Source: Agromyces mediolanus (lineage in GTDB: Bacteria > Actinomycetota > Actinomycetes > Actinomycetales > Microbacteriaceae). Taken from it: a stretch of 64,000 bases of DNA. Positions 16,875 to 25,902 of the stretch are shown in pieces. The stretch's first letter is position 1, and every line of letters starts with the position of its first letter. The position numbers and the translations under genes were made by a program. A model generated the notes under the pieces. That model did no database searches and was not told the DNA's origin. It worked only from the letters and a program-made list of their open reading frames with translations. The DNA is taken from the NCBI RefSeq assembly GCF_023715325.1, contig NZ_JAMBNX010000011.1, positions 62,001-126,000 on the forward strand, read 5' to 3'.

Positions 16875-16903
16875 ACGGTACGCTTATTGATAATGATTGT
16901 CAA
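16875..16903 (-). promoter_or_regulatory. znuA promoter with Zur box
   Basis: On the minus strand, TTGACA (16903-16898), a 17-bp spacer and TACCGT (16880-16875) form a sigma-70-type promoter whose start point falls at or next to the znuA ATG (16867), so the message is probably leaderless. The near-palindrome TTGATAATGATTGTCAA (16887-16903) covers the -35 box and most of the spacer. It fits the TGAnAATnATTnTCA pattern of actinobacterial Zur operators, so bound Zur would block RNA polymerase. It also lies upstream of the divergent acetyltransferase gene. Confidence 0.85.
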
Positions 16904-17038
16904 AACCACCACGGCGTGCGGCAGATCCGGCTCCGCGCGGCCTTCGGCCGGGTCATCCGCCGTCGCACGGCGTCACCGCGTGACGCCGGTCGCAGATCGG
17001 ACACCTGCACGTCACCGGAACCTGGGAGAGTGAAGCAC

Positions 17039-17527
17039 GTGGATACGACGACCGAGCCCATCACGTTGCATCCGTTCACCGTCGCCGAAGCCGAGCGCCT
17101 GCTCGCCGGCGAGGTCGATGCCACGGCCGGATGGGAGGGCGGCTACGCCTTCACCGACGAGCCCGAGCTGCTGCGCGAGTTCGTTCGCACCGTGCGCGAA
17201 GACGGCGACCCGGCCCCCTTCGGCCCGTACCTCGTGCACCGAGGTGCCGAGGGTGCGGCGATCGGGGGAGTGAACCTGTTCGGGCCGCCCGACGAGCACG
17301 GGGCGGTCGAGTTCGCCTTCGGGCTGGTGCCCGCGGTGCGCGGACAGGGCCTCTCGGTGCCGACCGTGGTCGCCGCCCTCGAGCTCGCGCGATCGGCCGG
17401 GGCCCGGCTCGTGCGCGCGCAGGCCGAGCTCGAGAACCTCCCCGCAAGGCGCGCGCTCGAACGCGCCGGCATGCAGCGCACCGCCGAGATCGACGGCCAG
17501 ATCCTCTACGAGCGCCGCTTCGCCTGA
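17039..17527 (+). CDS. GNAT-family N-acetyltransferase
   Basis: 162 residues from the GTG at 17039, which has GGGAGAG nine bases upstream; an in-frame GTG at 17030 is the alternative. The acetyl-CoA binding motif A appears as VPAVRGQGLSVPTVVAALELA, followed by the ENLPARRALERAGMQR motif B typical of RimJ-like enzymes acting on small molecules or protein N-termini. The acceptor is unknown. It is divergent from znuA and shares the Zur-box intergenic region; whether Zur affects it is unknown. Confidence 0.85.
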   Translation: MDTTTEPITLHPFTVAEAERLLAGEVDATAGWEGGYAFTDEPELLREFVRTVREDGDPAPFGPYLVHRGAEGAAIGGVNLFGPPDEHGAVEFAFGLVPAVRGQGLSVPTVVAALELARSAGARLVRAQAELENLPARRALERAGMQRTAEIDGQILYERRFA

Positions 17528-17553
17528 GCGGTCCGCGACGGCATGATGGGACG

Positions 17554-18408
17554 ATGCGAGCCCGACCGTCTGCCGTGATCCTGCTCGGCCTGTCGACCGC
17601 GGTCCTGCTCACCGCGTGCGTCGGGCAAGCGCCCGCGCTGCAGAGTCTGGCGTCGCGGCTCGACGGTCTTCCGGGCGTGGTCTCCGCGCGGGCCGAGCTC
17701 GCCGGCGGCGGCGTCACTCCCGCCGAGCACCGGCTGTGGGTGGTCGTCGACCCCGGGCTGCGCGAGGCCGACGCCCGTCGGATCGCCGAGGTGAGCTGCG
17801 AGGGCGAGGTCGAGGTGTCCACGATGTCGGTCGCGACGAACGACGACACCTCGACGCCGGGCACGGTGCTGGACGTGCTCACGCCCGAGTCCGGCACCAC
17901 CTGCCTCTCGGAGACGGGCCTCGTCCGGCTCGCCGGGGTGAGCGCCGCGATGCAGCAGCTCGGGGCCGACTTCGACGGACGGTTCAGCGTCTCCCTCCTC
18001 GACCCGGCACGTGACGACGAGGAGGAACTCCTCATCTCGACCTCCTCGGTCGAACGAGGCCGACTGCTCGACGCGCTCGACGCACTCCGGCGCGAGTTCC
18101 CCGACCTGGCCCTGGACTACCGAGCCACCTGGGACCGGGACGACGGGCTGCCCGGCACGGTGCATCTCGCCGCGGTGCTCTCCGCCGACGCCGACCTCGC
18201 CCCGCTCCTGCCGCTCGTCGAACGCGCCCAGGAGCTCGGCACCGGAACCGTCGCGATCGAGGACGACCTCGTCACGATCGAGCTGCTCGACGAGACCCCC
18301 GTGAACGCGACCGCCGAGCTGACCGCACTCGCGTCGCAGGCCGGCGCGACCCTCGAAGTGCAGCCGCCGCTCCCGGCCACGGCGCGGCCGGTCGCCCCGT
18401 GGCAGTGA
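17554..18408 (+). CDS. Lipoprotein of unknown function
   Basis: 284 residues from the ATG at 17554. The signal peptide has a lipobox LLTAC (cysteine near residue 23). The mature part begins as repeated alpha/beta units (DGLPGVVSARAELAGGG, HRLWVVVDPGLREADARRIAEV, then a second copy-like set), suggesting two or three structurally similar domains, but I do not recognise a family. CATGAT at 17542-17547 ends six bases before the ATG, fitting a leaderless start. It is convergent with the E2 gene. Confidence 0.75.
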   Translation: MRARPSAVILLGLSTAVLLTACVGQAPALQSLASRLDGLPGVVSARAELAGGGVTPAEHRLWVVVDPGLREADARRIAEVSCEGEVEVSTMSVATNDDTSTPGTVLDVLTPESGTTCLSETGLVRLAGVSAAMQQLGADFDGRFSVSLLDPARDDEEELLISTSSVERGRLLDALDALRREFPDLALDYRATWDRDDGLPGTVHLAAVLSADADLAPLLPLVERAQELGTGTVAIEDDLVTIELLDETPVNATAELTALASQAGATLEVQPPLPATARPVAPWQ

Positions 18409-18441
18409 GCGCGACCGCCGCGCTCAGCCGGACCACCCCGC

Positions 18442-19857
18442 TCAGTCGAGCAGCAGCGCGGGCTCCTCGATGATCGCGGCCACGTCCGCGAGGAACCGGC
18501 TCGCGACGTCGCCGTCGACGACGCGGTGGTCGAACGAGCCGCCGATGGTCGTCACGTAGCGCGGGCGCACCTCGCCGTCGACCACCCAGGGCTTCTGCTT
18601 GATCGTGCCGAGGGCGACGATCGCGACCTCGCCCGGGTTCAGGATCGGCGTGCCGGTGTCCATGCCGAAGACGCCGATGTTCGTGATCGTGATCGTGCCG
18701 TGCTGCATCTCGGCCGGCTGCGTCTTGCCCTCGCGCGCCGTGAGCGTCAGCTGCTCGAGCGCGGTCGCGAGCTCGACCATCGACATGTTCTGCGCGTCCT
18801 TCACGTTCGGCACGATGAGCCCGCGCGGGGTCGCCGCGGCGATGCCGAGGTTCACGAAGTGCTTGACGATGATCTCCTCGTCGGTCCACTGCGCGTTGAC
18901 GGTCGGGTTGCGGCGCACGGCCCAGATCATCGCCTTCGCCATGATCAGCAGCGGCGACACCTTCACCCCCGCGAAGTCGGGGGAGGCCTTCAGCCGCTTC
19001 ACGAACTCCATGGTGCGGGTGGCGTCGACGTCCGCGAACACGGAGACGTGCGGCGCCGTGAACGCGCTCTGCACCATGGCGTTCGCGATCGCCTTGCGCA
19101 CGCCCTTCACCGGGATGCGGGTCTCGCGATCCTCGGGGAGCTCCGGCGTCTGGATGTTGCGGAAGACGCTCGCCTGCGTCGCCTCGCGGATGACATCGTC
19201 GCGGGTGATGTCGCCGATCGGCCCCGTGGGAGTGACTCGAGTGAGATCGACGCCCAGGTCCTTCGCGAGCTTGCGGATCGGCGGCTTCGCGATCACGGGC
19301 ATCTGCGACTCGGCGGCGGGGCGCGGAGCGGATGCGCCGATCGGCGCCGCCTCGGCGGCCGGAGCCGTCGGGGGAGCGGGCGGCACGTGGGCGTCGCCGA
19401 GGTGCGCGTGCGCCCCGTCGGCGACGGGGTGGCGGCGTCGACGGCTGAGCGCGGGACCGGATGCCCCGTGCCCGACGAGCACGGCCCCGCCTTCGTCGCC
19501 CGCGATGGAGGCCGCCGTGTCGGCGACCAGCTCGGCCGCGTCGGATGCCGGGGCCTGGGGATCTGCCGGCGCACCGGCCGGAGCGGCGGGCACCGAGGTG
19601 TTCATGCCGTTCGAGGCATCCGTCTGGATCACCAGGATCGGGGTGCCCACATCGACGGTCGAACCCTCGTCGACGAGGAGCTCGGCGACGACCCCCTCGT
19701 ACGCGCTCGGCAGCTCGACGAGCGACTTGGCGGTCTCGATCTCGACGAACACCTGGTCGAGCACGATCCGGTCGCCGGGGGCGACCTTCCACTGCACGAT
19801 CTCGGCCTCGGTGAGACCCTCGCCGACGTCAGGAAGGGGGAACCGGATCTCGCTCAT
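18442..19857 (-). CDS. bkdC: Dihydrolipoamide acyltransferase (E2) of a branched-chain 2-oxoacid dehydrogenase complex
   Basis: 471 residues. The lipoyl domain is at 1-80 with the lipoylated lysine K44 in [11 protein letters not shown]. An Ala/Pro-rich linker follows, then a peripheral subunit-binding domain ([20 protein letters not shown], near 190-220), then the catalytic acyltransferase domain with the closing HxxxDG motif (FDHRVVDGD). It moves the acyl group from E1 to CoA. Third gene of E1alpha-E1beta-E2, with a 96-bp gap. The E3 gene is not in the window. Branched-chain rather than pyruvate specificity is inferred from the alpha/beta-split E1 and the family resemblance. Confidence 0.93.
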   Translation of the reverse strand: MSEIRFPLPDVGEGLTEAEIVQWKVAPGDRIVLDQVFVEIETAKSLVELPSAYEGVVAELLVDEGSTVDVGTPILVIQTDASNGMNTSVPAAPAGAPADPQAPASDAAELVADTAASIAGDEGGAVLVGHGASGPALSRRRRHPVADGAHAHLGDAHVPPAPPTAPAAEAAPIGASAPRPAAESQMPVIAKPPIRKLAKDLGVDLTRVTPTGPIGDITRDDVIREATQASVFRNIQTPELPEDRETRIPVKGVRKAIANAMVQSAFTAPHVSVFADVDATRTMEFVKRLKASPDFAGVKVSPLLIMAKAMIWAVRRNPTVNAQWTDEEIIVKHFVNLGIAAATPRGLIVPNVKDAQNMSMVELATALEQLTLTAREGKTQPAEMQHGTITITNIGVFGMDTGTPILNPGEVAIVALGTIKQKPWVVDGEVRPRYVTTIGGSFDHRVVDGDVASRFLADVAAIIEEPALLLD

Positions 19858-19953
19858 GGGCGGGTGCGCCTCTCGTTCGAAGGGTCGTTCTGCGTCACGG
19901 ACACAAGCCTCAAGCCTGCCCGACGTGGCATTCTGACCCCGGCATGCATCGGA

Positions 19954-21075
19954 TCAGAAGGCCAGGGCCCGATCGACCGCCTCGAGCACCCGATCGGGGC
20001 TCGGCAGGTACTCGGTCTCGAGGGCCGCGGGCGGGAAGGGGGTGTCGAAGCCGGAGACGCGCAGCACCGGGGCCTCGAGCGAGTAGAACGCCCGCTCGGC
20101 GACGGTGGCGGCGATCTCGGAGCCGACGGAGACGTTGCCGTACGCCTCCTGCGCGACGACCAGGCGGCCGGTGCGGTGCACGGACTCGAGCAGCGGCCCG
20201 TAGTCGATGGGGGAGAGGCTGCGCAGGTCCACGACCTCGAGGCTCGTGCCCTCGCCGGCGGCGATGTCGGCCGCCTGCAAGAGCGTGGCGACCATCGCGC
20301 CATGGCCGACGACGGTGACGTCGGTGCCCTGACGGACGATGCGGCTCTCGTGCAGCGGGATGCCGGCGTGGTCGAGGTCGACCGGGCCCTTCGGCCAGTA
20401 GCGGCTCTTCGGCTCGAAGTAGAGCACGGGGTCGTTCGAGGCGATCGCCTCCTGGATCATCCAGTAGGCGTCGTGCGGGTTCGAGGGGCTCACGACCCGG
20501 AGGCCGGGGGTGTGGGCGAAGTACGCCTCGGGGCTCTCCTGGTGGTGCTCGATCGAGCCGATGTGGCCGCCGTAGGGCACCCGGATCACGATGGGCATCG
20601 GCATGCCGCCGCCGTGGCGCAGGTTGATGCGGGAGAGCTGCGTGGTGATCTGGTCGAAGGCGGGGAAGATGAAGCCGTCGAACTGGATCTCGATGACCGG
20701 GCGGTAGCCGCGCATCGCGAGGCCGATCGCCGTGCCGACGATGCCGGACTCGGCGAGCGGAGTGTCGAGCACCCGGCGGTCGCCGAACTCGGCCTGCAGG
20801 CCCTCGGTCACGCGGAACACGCCGCCGAGCGGGCCGATGTCCTCGCCCATCAGCAGCACCTTCTCGTCGGTGCGCAGCGCCTCGCGGAGCCCGGCCGTGA
20901 TGGCCTTCGCCATGGACAGCGTCTGCACGCCGCGCACGGCTGGCACGGCATCCTGCGGCGAGGGCCGAGCGGATGCCTCGGCCGTCGAGTCGTTGGTCAC
21001 TGGGACCTCCTGCTGCTGCGCCCGGACCGTGCCGGGCTCGTCGAGGGGGCGGATGGCGTCGCCGGCGAGGCTCAT
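19954..21075 (-). CDS. bkdB: 2-oxoacid dehydrogenase E1 component, beta subunit
   Basis: 373 residues. The core begins at VQTLSMAKAITAGLREALR and has the transketolase-like pyrimidine domain (VLLMGEDIGPLGGVFRVTEGL, with the TPP-contacting glutamate) and the C-terminal half DVTVVGHGAMVATLLQAADI. The start overlaps the E1alpha stop (ATGA at 21072-21075). The first ~45 residues are variable and may be dispensable. It forms the alpha2-beta2 E1 heterotetramer. Confidence 0.93.
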   Translation of the reverse strand: MSLAGDAIRPLDEPGTVRAQQQEVPVTNDSTAEASARPSPQDAVPAVRGVQTLSMAKAITAGLREALRTDEKVLLMGEDIGPLGGVFRVTEGLQAEFGDRRVLDTPLAESGIVGTAIGLAMRGYRPVIEIQFDGFIFPAFDQITTQLSRINLRHGGGMPMPIVIRVPYGGHIGSIEHHQESPEAYFAHTPGLRVVSPSNPHDAYWMIQEAIASNDPVLYFEPKSRYWPKGPVDLDHAGIPLHESRIVRQGTDVTVVGHGAMVATLLQAADIAAGEGTSLEVVDLRSLSPIDYGPLLESVHRTGRLVVAQEAYGNVSVGSEIAATVAERAFYSLEAPVLRVSGFDTPFPPAALETEYLPSPDRVLEAVDRALAF

Positions 21076-22205
21076 GCGTCGCTCCCGTCGAGGGAGCGCT
21101 CGAAGCGGTCGAGCCAGGCGTACTGCTCGGCCATGAGCGGGTGCGGCTCGTGGTAGACGTGCTCGAAGATCGTCTCGCGCGTGGGGGAGGGGAGCTCGAG
21201 CGCCCGGCGGCGCACGTCGGCGGCGAAGTCCTGCGCCTCGGCGTCGACCTCGTCGAAGAACGCCGCGCTCGCGCCGCGGCCCTCGAGCCAGGTGCGGTAG
21301 CGGGTGATCGGGTCGCGGGTCGTCCAGAGGTCGACCTCGTCCTGCGTGCGGTACTTGGTGGGGTCGTCGGCGGTGGTGTGCGCGCCCATGCGGTAGGTCA
21401 CGGCCTCGATGAAGCTCGGGCCCTCACCGGCTCTGGCCTCTTCGAGGGACTGCCGCGTGACCGCGTAGCTCGCGAGCACGTCGTTGCCGTCGATCTGCAC
21501 GCTCGGCATGCCGAACCCGCTGCCGCGGAGCGCGAGCGGGCTCGGCGACTGGCGGGAGACCGGCACCGAGATCGCCCACTGGTTGTTCTGCACGAAGAAG
21601 ACCTCGGGCGTGCGGTAGCTCGCCGCGAAGACGAGCGCCTCGCTCGCGTCGCCCTGCGAGGTGGAGCCGTCGCCGTAGTAGACGAGCACCGCCGCGTCCG
21701 ACTCGGGGTCGCCGGTGCCTGCGGCGCCGTCGAACTGGAGGCCCATCGCGTAGCCCGTGGCGTGCAGCGTCTGCGAGGCCAGCACGAGCGTGTAGAGGTG
21801 GAAGTTGCCGTTCTCCGCCGGATCCCAGCCGCCGAGCGTCGCGCCGCGGAGCAGCGAGAGGATCGCGACGGGGTCGAGGCCGCGGATGATGCCGACGATG
21901 TGCTCGCGGTAGGAGGGGAAGAGGTGGTCCTGCGGGCGGCTCGCGCGCGCCGAGCCCACCTGGGCGGCCTCCTGGCCGTGGCTCGGCACCCAGAGGGCGA
22001 GCTGGCCCTGCCGCTGCAGATTCGCTCCGGCGACGTCGAGGCGACGCGAGGTCACCATGTCGCGGTAGAACTGCTCGAGCGTCGCGTCGTCGAGCGCCTC
22101 GACGAGGTGCAGATACGGCTCGGCCTCGGCGCTCGGCCGCAGCTGACCCTCGGGGGTCAGCAACTGGACCGTCGGTACGGTGAAGTCTCGTTCGCGGGCT
22201 GGCAC
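21072..22205 (-). CDS. bkdA: 2-oxoacid dehydrogenase E1 component, alpha subunit
   Basis: 377 residues from a GTG at 22205, with a GGAA site upstream. The thiamine-diphosphate motif GDGSTSQGDASEALVFAAS with the closing NN (FVQNNQW) is clear. YRMGAHTTADDPTKYR is the phosphorylation-loop-like region conserved in E1alpha subunits. It decarboxylates a branched-chain 2-oxoacid (from Val, Leu or Ile) and passes the acyl group to E2. In this family the products feed the synthesis of iso- and anteiso-fatty acids, which dominate membranes of these bacteria. Confidence 0.93.
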   Translation of the reverse strand: MPARERDFTVPTVQLLTPEGQLRPSAEAEPYLHLVEALDDATLEQFYRDMVTSRRLDVAGANLQRQGQLALWVPSHGQEAAQVGSARASRPQDHLFPSYREHIVGIIRGLDPVAILSLLRGATLGGWDPAENGNFHLYTLVLASQTLHATGYAMGLQFDGAAGTGDPESDAAVLVYYGDGSTSQGDASEALVFAASYRTPEVFFVQNNQWAISVPVSRQSPSPLALRGSGFGMPSVQIDGNDVLASYAVTRQSLEEARAGEGPSFIEAVTYRMGAHTTADDPTKYRTQDEVDLWTTRDPITRYRTWLEGRGASAAFFDEVDAEAQDFAADVRRRALELPSPTRETIFEHVYHEPHPLMAEQYAWLDRFERSLDGSDA

Positions 22206-22242
22206 TGTTCCAAGCTATCCGTTCGTTTCGACGGGGTTCTTG

Positions 22243-23355
22243 TCAACCCTCGACAAGCTCATTGAGAATCCGGAGGAGGGTGTCGACAGACTCCTCCTCG
22301 CCGATCGAGACCCGGATGCCTTCCGGCGGGAAGGCTCGCGTCACGAGGCCGGCGTCGAAGAGCCGCTCCGCGATCTCGTTCGTGCGCTCGCCCACGGGGA
22401 GCCAGATGAAGTTCGCCTGGCTGACGGGAATCGACCAGCCCTGGGCGAGGAGCGCGGCGCGCACGCGGTCGCGACGCTCGGCGATGACCTCGACGCGTTC
22501 GCGCAGCTCGGCCTCGGCGGTGGGTTCGAGGGAGGCGATCGCGGCGGCGCTCGCGGCGGCGGTGACGCCGAGCGGGATGGCGGTGGCGCGAGCCGCGTCG
22601 AGGATGCCGACCGGCCCGATCGCGTAGCCCACGCGCAGTCCGGCGAGCCCGTAGGCCTTGGAGAAGGTGCGGAGCACGACGAGGTTCGGGTGCCGGCCGA
22701 TGAGTTCCCGCCCGTCGACGGCGTCGGCGTCGCGCACGAACTCGACGTAGGCCTCGTCGAGCAGGACGAGACGGTCGGCGGGGATGCGGGCGAGGAACGC
22801 GTCGAGCTCGTCGCGGGTGACGGTCACCCCGGTGGGGTTGTTCGGGCTGCAGACGATGACGACCCGGGTGCGCTCGGTGACGGCGTCGGCGATGGCGTCG
22901 AGGTCGTGCCCGTGGTCGGCTCGGTTCGGCACGGCGACGCTGGTGGCGCCGGCGATCGTGACGAGCCCCGGGTAGGCCTCGAAGGACCGCCAGGAGTAGA
23001 CGACCTCGTCGCCGGGGCCGGCGGCGGCGAGCACGAACTGCGCGATGAGCGCCACCGAACCGGCACCGATGATGACCTCGTCGGCCGAGACGCCGAAGCG
23101 GGCGGCCAGCACCTCGCGCAGGGCGAGCGCGGTGGCGTCGGGGTAGCGGTTGATCGAGGCGGCGGTGGCGGCGACCGCCTGCTGCACGGAGGGCAGCGGG
23201 TCGAACGGGTTCTCGTTGCTCGAGAGCTTGAAGCCGTCGTCGGGCGCGGGACGCCCCTGCCGATACGGCGGCAGGGCCGCGATCTCGGGGCGCAGGCGCA
23301 CCCCGCTGCTGACAGACTCCGTTGCGGTCGACTCCGTTGCGGTCACGCGTTCCAC
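22243..23355 (-). CDS. Histidinol-phosphate/aromatic aminotransferase family (HisC/Pat-like)
   Basis: 370 residues from the GTG at 23355 (GGAG four bases upstream); a GTG at 23346 is the alternative. Class I/II PLP aminotransferase: [24 protein letters not shown], and the PLP lysine in [15 protein letters not shown]. This is the HisC subgroup, which also includes the aromatic aminotransferase Pat of actinobacteria. There are no other his genes here and the next genes encode the branched-chain oxoacid dehydrogenase, so a Pat-like or branched-chain role is as likely as histidine synthesis. The stop is overlapped on the 3' side by a partial copy of the TGAGCTTGTCGA repeat. Confidence 0.88.
   Translation of the reverse strand: MERVTATESTATESVSSGVRLRPEIAALPPYRQGRPAPDDGFKLSSNENPFDPLPSVQQAVAATAASINRYPDATALALREVLAARFGVSADEVIIGAGSVALIAQFVLAAAGPGDEVVYSWRSFEAYPGLVTIAGATSVAVPNRADHGHDLDAIADAVTERTRVVIVCSPNNPTGVTVTRDELDAFLARIPADRLVLLDEAYVEFVRDADAVDGRELIGRHPNLVVLRTFSKAYGLAGLRVGYAIGPVGILDAARATAIPLGVTAAASAAAIASLEPTAEAELRERVEVIAERRDRVRAALLAQGWSIPVSQANFIWLPVGERTNEIAERLFDAGLVTRAFPPEGIRVSIGEEESVDTLLRILNELVEG
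22247..22261. repeat. Single degenerate copy of the CTTCGACAAGCTCA repeat
   Basis: CCCTCGACAAGCTCA at 22247-22261 differs by one deleted base from CCCTTCGACAAGCTCA, the core of the array at 43876-44080. It spans the last codons of the aminotransferase gene. Confidence 0.5.
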
Positions 23356-23487
23356 CGTACTCCGTCGCACATTCGCCGTCCGGTACGCGTCTCCAGCCGG
23401 CCGGCTGCCCGCCGATTTGCTTATCGGATCGGACATTCGGGGGCCAGCCCCCTTCGCAGACGCGCCCACCTCTGGAAGAGTTGACCC

Positions 23488-23871
23488 ATGCGCTTCATCG
23501 TCAAAACCATCGTCGTCGCGCTCGCGCTCTGGCTGACCACGTTCATCGTGGCGGGCGTCTCGGTCGTGCCCTACGAGGACACGCAACTCGCCACGATTCT
23601 CACGTACCTGCTCGTCGCCGCCATCTTCGGCGTCGTCAACGCCATCGTCGGCGGGTTCATCCGCGTCGTGGCCTTCCCCATCTACGTGATCACGCTCGGC
23701 CTCATCTCGTTCATCGTCAACGGGCTCCTGCTGCTGCTCGTGGACTGGATCAGCGGCCTCATCGGCTTCGGCCTCGAGGTCGAAGGATTCTGGTGGGGTG
23801 TGCTCGGCGCGCTCGTGCTCGGCCTGATCAGCTGGTTGATCGGGCTCATCGTTCGCCCTTCGAAGGACTGA
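23488..23871 (+). CDS. Small integral membrane protein, phage holin superfamily 4-like
   Basis: 127 residues with four hydrophobic helices ([80 protein letters not shown]). The pattern matches the widespread 'phage holin family' membrane proteins of bacterial chromosomes, which are not usually phage genes. Function is unknown. Its 3' end overlaps the convergent hydrolase gene by 26 bp. AAGAGT at 23476-23481 ends six bases before the ATG and there is no Shine-Dalgarno sequence, consistent with leaderless translation. Confidence 0.85.
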   Translation: MRFIVKTIVVALALWLTTFIVAGVSVVPYEDTQLATILTYLLVAAIFGVVNAIVGGFIRVVAFPIYVITLGLISFIVNGLLLLLVDWISGLIGFGLEVEGFWWGVLGALVLGLISWLIGLIVRPSKD

Positions 23872-25366
23872 CGGCTCCCCGCTGCACGGGCTCCGGGTCC
23901 GGCACTGGCTCACGCTCGGCGAGCCAGAAGGATGCCTCACCCGTTCGCCCTGCGGTGAACCCCGTGACGAGCGCGCTGAAGCCCGCGAGCCGCGGGTCGC
24001 CGGACGCATCCACGAGCTCGGCCGTGCGTCGATACGCGTCCAGCTCGTGGGCGGTCAGGATCGAGCCCGGCCGTTCGGGCGGTACCGCGACTTCGCGTTG
24101 CACGAGCAATGGCCCGAGCGGTCGATCGGCGCCCCCTGACCCCGGCACCAGGTCGTCGCGATGCTCGATGTTCAGCAGCGGCACCGCCGGATCGATGCGG
24201 GCCGGCCCGCCGAGATTCGCCCCCGCCGTGAAGCCGAGCTGCGGGTCGGCCATGAGATCGGCGACGATCGCCCCGCCGCCCGAGTAGCCGATGCCGATGA
24301 GCTCGTCGCCCGGTCGCACCCCGGCCTCGGCGAGCGCCGCCCGAACCGCCCGCTCGCCTGCGCCCGCCGGGAGCGGCTCCGGGGCGAGCGCCGCGCCGCG
24401 ACCGGCGACGCTGTGCACGTTGCTCGTCATGTCGAACGGCTGGCGCCCGGCGGTGACCCCGGGGTCGATCGTGCCCGTGACGTAGACCAGCCAGCGTGTG
24501 GGGCCGCCTCCGGCCGCCGGGTACTGCTCGATGCGGATCTGCGGCGCTCCCGCCTGCGGGGTCGGCACGCGCGCGGCGAGCCCGGCGACGCCGCTCGGCG
24601 GCGGCACCGCGGTGCTCACTGCCGCAGGTGGCGGTGCGCCCGGCGCGGCCTGCGGCACCGCGGTGCCGGGCGCCGCCGGCGGGGCGACCCGACGCACGCC
24701 GACGGGGCGCTCGACCAGGAGGCCCGCCCCGAGCCCGCCGAGCAGCGACGCCCCGACCAGCACCGCGGCGGCGGAATCGGGAGCCTCGACACGGCCCCCG
24801 ACCGCGACCGCGACCGAGAGCGGCACCCCGACCGCTCCGGCCACGAGTTCGTCGACCGAGTCGAGCCCGCTGCCGAGCGTCTCGGCGATTCCTGGGCGGA
24901 CGAGGAGCTGCCGCACGAGCGGCTCCGCGCCCTCGCGCGACACCCCGAGCGCGTCGAGGAGGCGGTCGCCGAGGAAGGCGCCGCCGGCGGCCGCCAGCAA
25001 CGGCCACACCAGGAATCGCGACGAGGCGCCGACGGCCCAGGCACCGAGCTGCGCCGCGAGTCCTCGGAGCGCGCCGAGCCGATGCTCGGCGGAGCCGTAG
25101 CGCAGGGCGGCCTCGTCGAGGTTCCGGCCGAGCGACGCCGCGAGCTCGGCTGCTTGTCGGAACTGGTGCGTCGCGATCGCGAGTTCATGCTCAGCTCGAC
25201 CCGCTCCACCGCCGGCTCGACCGATCGAGCCGAGCAGCCCCGCGGCGATTCCGGCGAGGTGCGCGCACGCCGCCTCGGCCGTGGTCAACCTGGCCGCCTC
25301 GGCGAAGAGCTCGTCGACCGCGACCGCCGTGCTGCCACCGCCGGAGACGAGCAGCTCGCCGCTCAT
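23846..25366 (-). CDS. Putative alpha/beta-hydrolase with helical N-terminal half
   Basis: 506 residues from the ATG at 25366, which overlaps the upstream stop (ATGA); an in-frame ATG lies at 25378. The N-terminal ~130 residues are Ala-rich helices ([21 protein letters not shown], then [20 protein letters not shown]). Residues ~130-160 and 205-225 are hydrophobic and could be membrane-spanning. After a Pro/Ala linker the C-terminal part has [18 protein letters not shown], a nucleophile elbow (GxSxG) of lipase/PGAP1-like hydrolases, and an [13 protein letters not shown] block that could supply the Asp. Upstream lies a helical partner gene. Architecture recalls WXG100-linked secreted effectors, but no WXG motif is seen, so that link is speculative. 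Confidence 0.75.
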   Translation of the reverse strand: MSGELLVSGGGSTAVAVDELFAEAARLTTAEAACAHLAGIAAGLLGSIGRAGGGAGRAEHELAIATHQFRQAAELAASLGRNLDEAALRYGSAEHRLGALRGLAAQLGAWAVGASSRFLVWPLLAAAGGAFLGDRLLDALGVSREGAEPLVRQLLVRPGIAETLGSGLDSVDELVAGAVGVPLSVAVAVGGRVEAPDSAAAVLVGASLLGGLGAGLLVERPVGVRRVAPPAAPGTAVPQAAPGAPPPAAVSTAVPPPSGVAGLAARVPTPQAGAPQIRIEQYPAAGGGPTRWLVYVTGTIDPGVTAGRQPFDMTSNVHSVAGRGAALAPEPLPAGAGERAVRAALAEAGVRPGDELIGIGYSGGGAIVADLMADPQLGFTAGANLGGPARIDPAVPLLNIEHRDDLVPGSGGADRPLGPLLVQREVAVPPERPGSILTAHELDAYRRTAELVDASGDPRLAGFSALVTGFTAGRTGEASFWLAEREPVPDPEPVQRGAVSPSKGER

Positions 25367-25827
25367 CTCCAGCCCCATGCCGCACCCGGTCTCGTGCCCT
25401 CGACCGGCGCCGCGCCCGGGTCGGACGCGGTGGCGACGAGCTGCGCCAGTGCCTCGTCGCGCTCGCGCTCGAGACGGAGCAGCGTCGCGCCGAGCTCGAG
25501 CTCAGCCTGCTCGAGCGCCGAGCGGGCGAGCCCGACCCTGGAGACGAGCTCGTCGAGCCGTGCCTCGTAGTGCTCGGCCGCGGCGGAGCGCCAGCTCGCG
25601 CACCCGACGAGCGGCAGGGTCTGCTGGAGCGTCGGCAGCTCGTCGAGCAGCACGCGGGTCTCGCCCGCGGCCGAGCGCACGGCCTCGATCCGTCGATCGA
25701 GCTCGGCGAGCCCCGGGGCGAGCTCATCAACGGAGGAGGCGGCGAGCACGGCGGGAAGCGAGGGGAGAGACGAACCGAGGAGCGGAGCGGATGACAACAC
25801 CCTTCGAGCGTGCCGGGGCCGAGGCAT
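25363..25827 (-). CDS. Small helical protein, partner of the downstream hydrolase
   Basis: 154 residues, ending in a 4-bp overlap with the hydrolase gene. It is mostly predicted helix: ASSVDELAPGLAELDRRIEAVRSAAGETRVLLDELPTLQQ, then a Trp-containing turn (GCASWRSAAAEHYEARLDELVSRV), then a long coiled-coil-like helix (EQAELELGATLLRLERERDEALAQL). The helix-SWRSxAA-helix pattern is loosely like the helix-WxG-helix of ESX substrates, but the protein is longer and lacks the exact motif. The start is uncertain: ATG 25827 or GTG 25800 (GAAGG just upstream). Confidence 0.65.
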   Translation of the reverse strand: MPRPRHARRVLSSAPLLGSSLPSLPAVLAASSVDELAPGLAELDRRIEAVRSAAGETRVLLDELPTLQQTLPLVGCASWRSAAAEHYEARLDELVSRVGLARSALEQAELELGATLLRLERERDEALAQLVATASDPGAAPVEGTRPGAAWGWR

Positions 25828-25902
25828 CCGCCCACCGCGCGGTCCGCGATCGGTGGAGAGCGGCGGCCACCGCGATCCTGTGGAGGAGGGCGGCGGGGTC
25901 CC

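Noticed and set aside
18526..21156. Plus-strand frame of 876 codons opposite E2 and E1beta
   Set aside because: Antisense to genes with complete lipoyl and TPP signatures; shadow composition.
23488..23871. Prophage remnant (holin)
   Set aside because: No other phage genes nearby; this membrane family is common on bacterial chromosomes.
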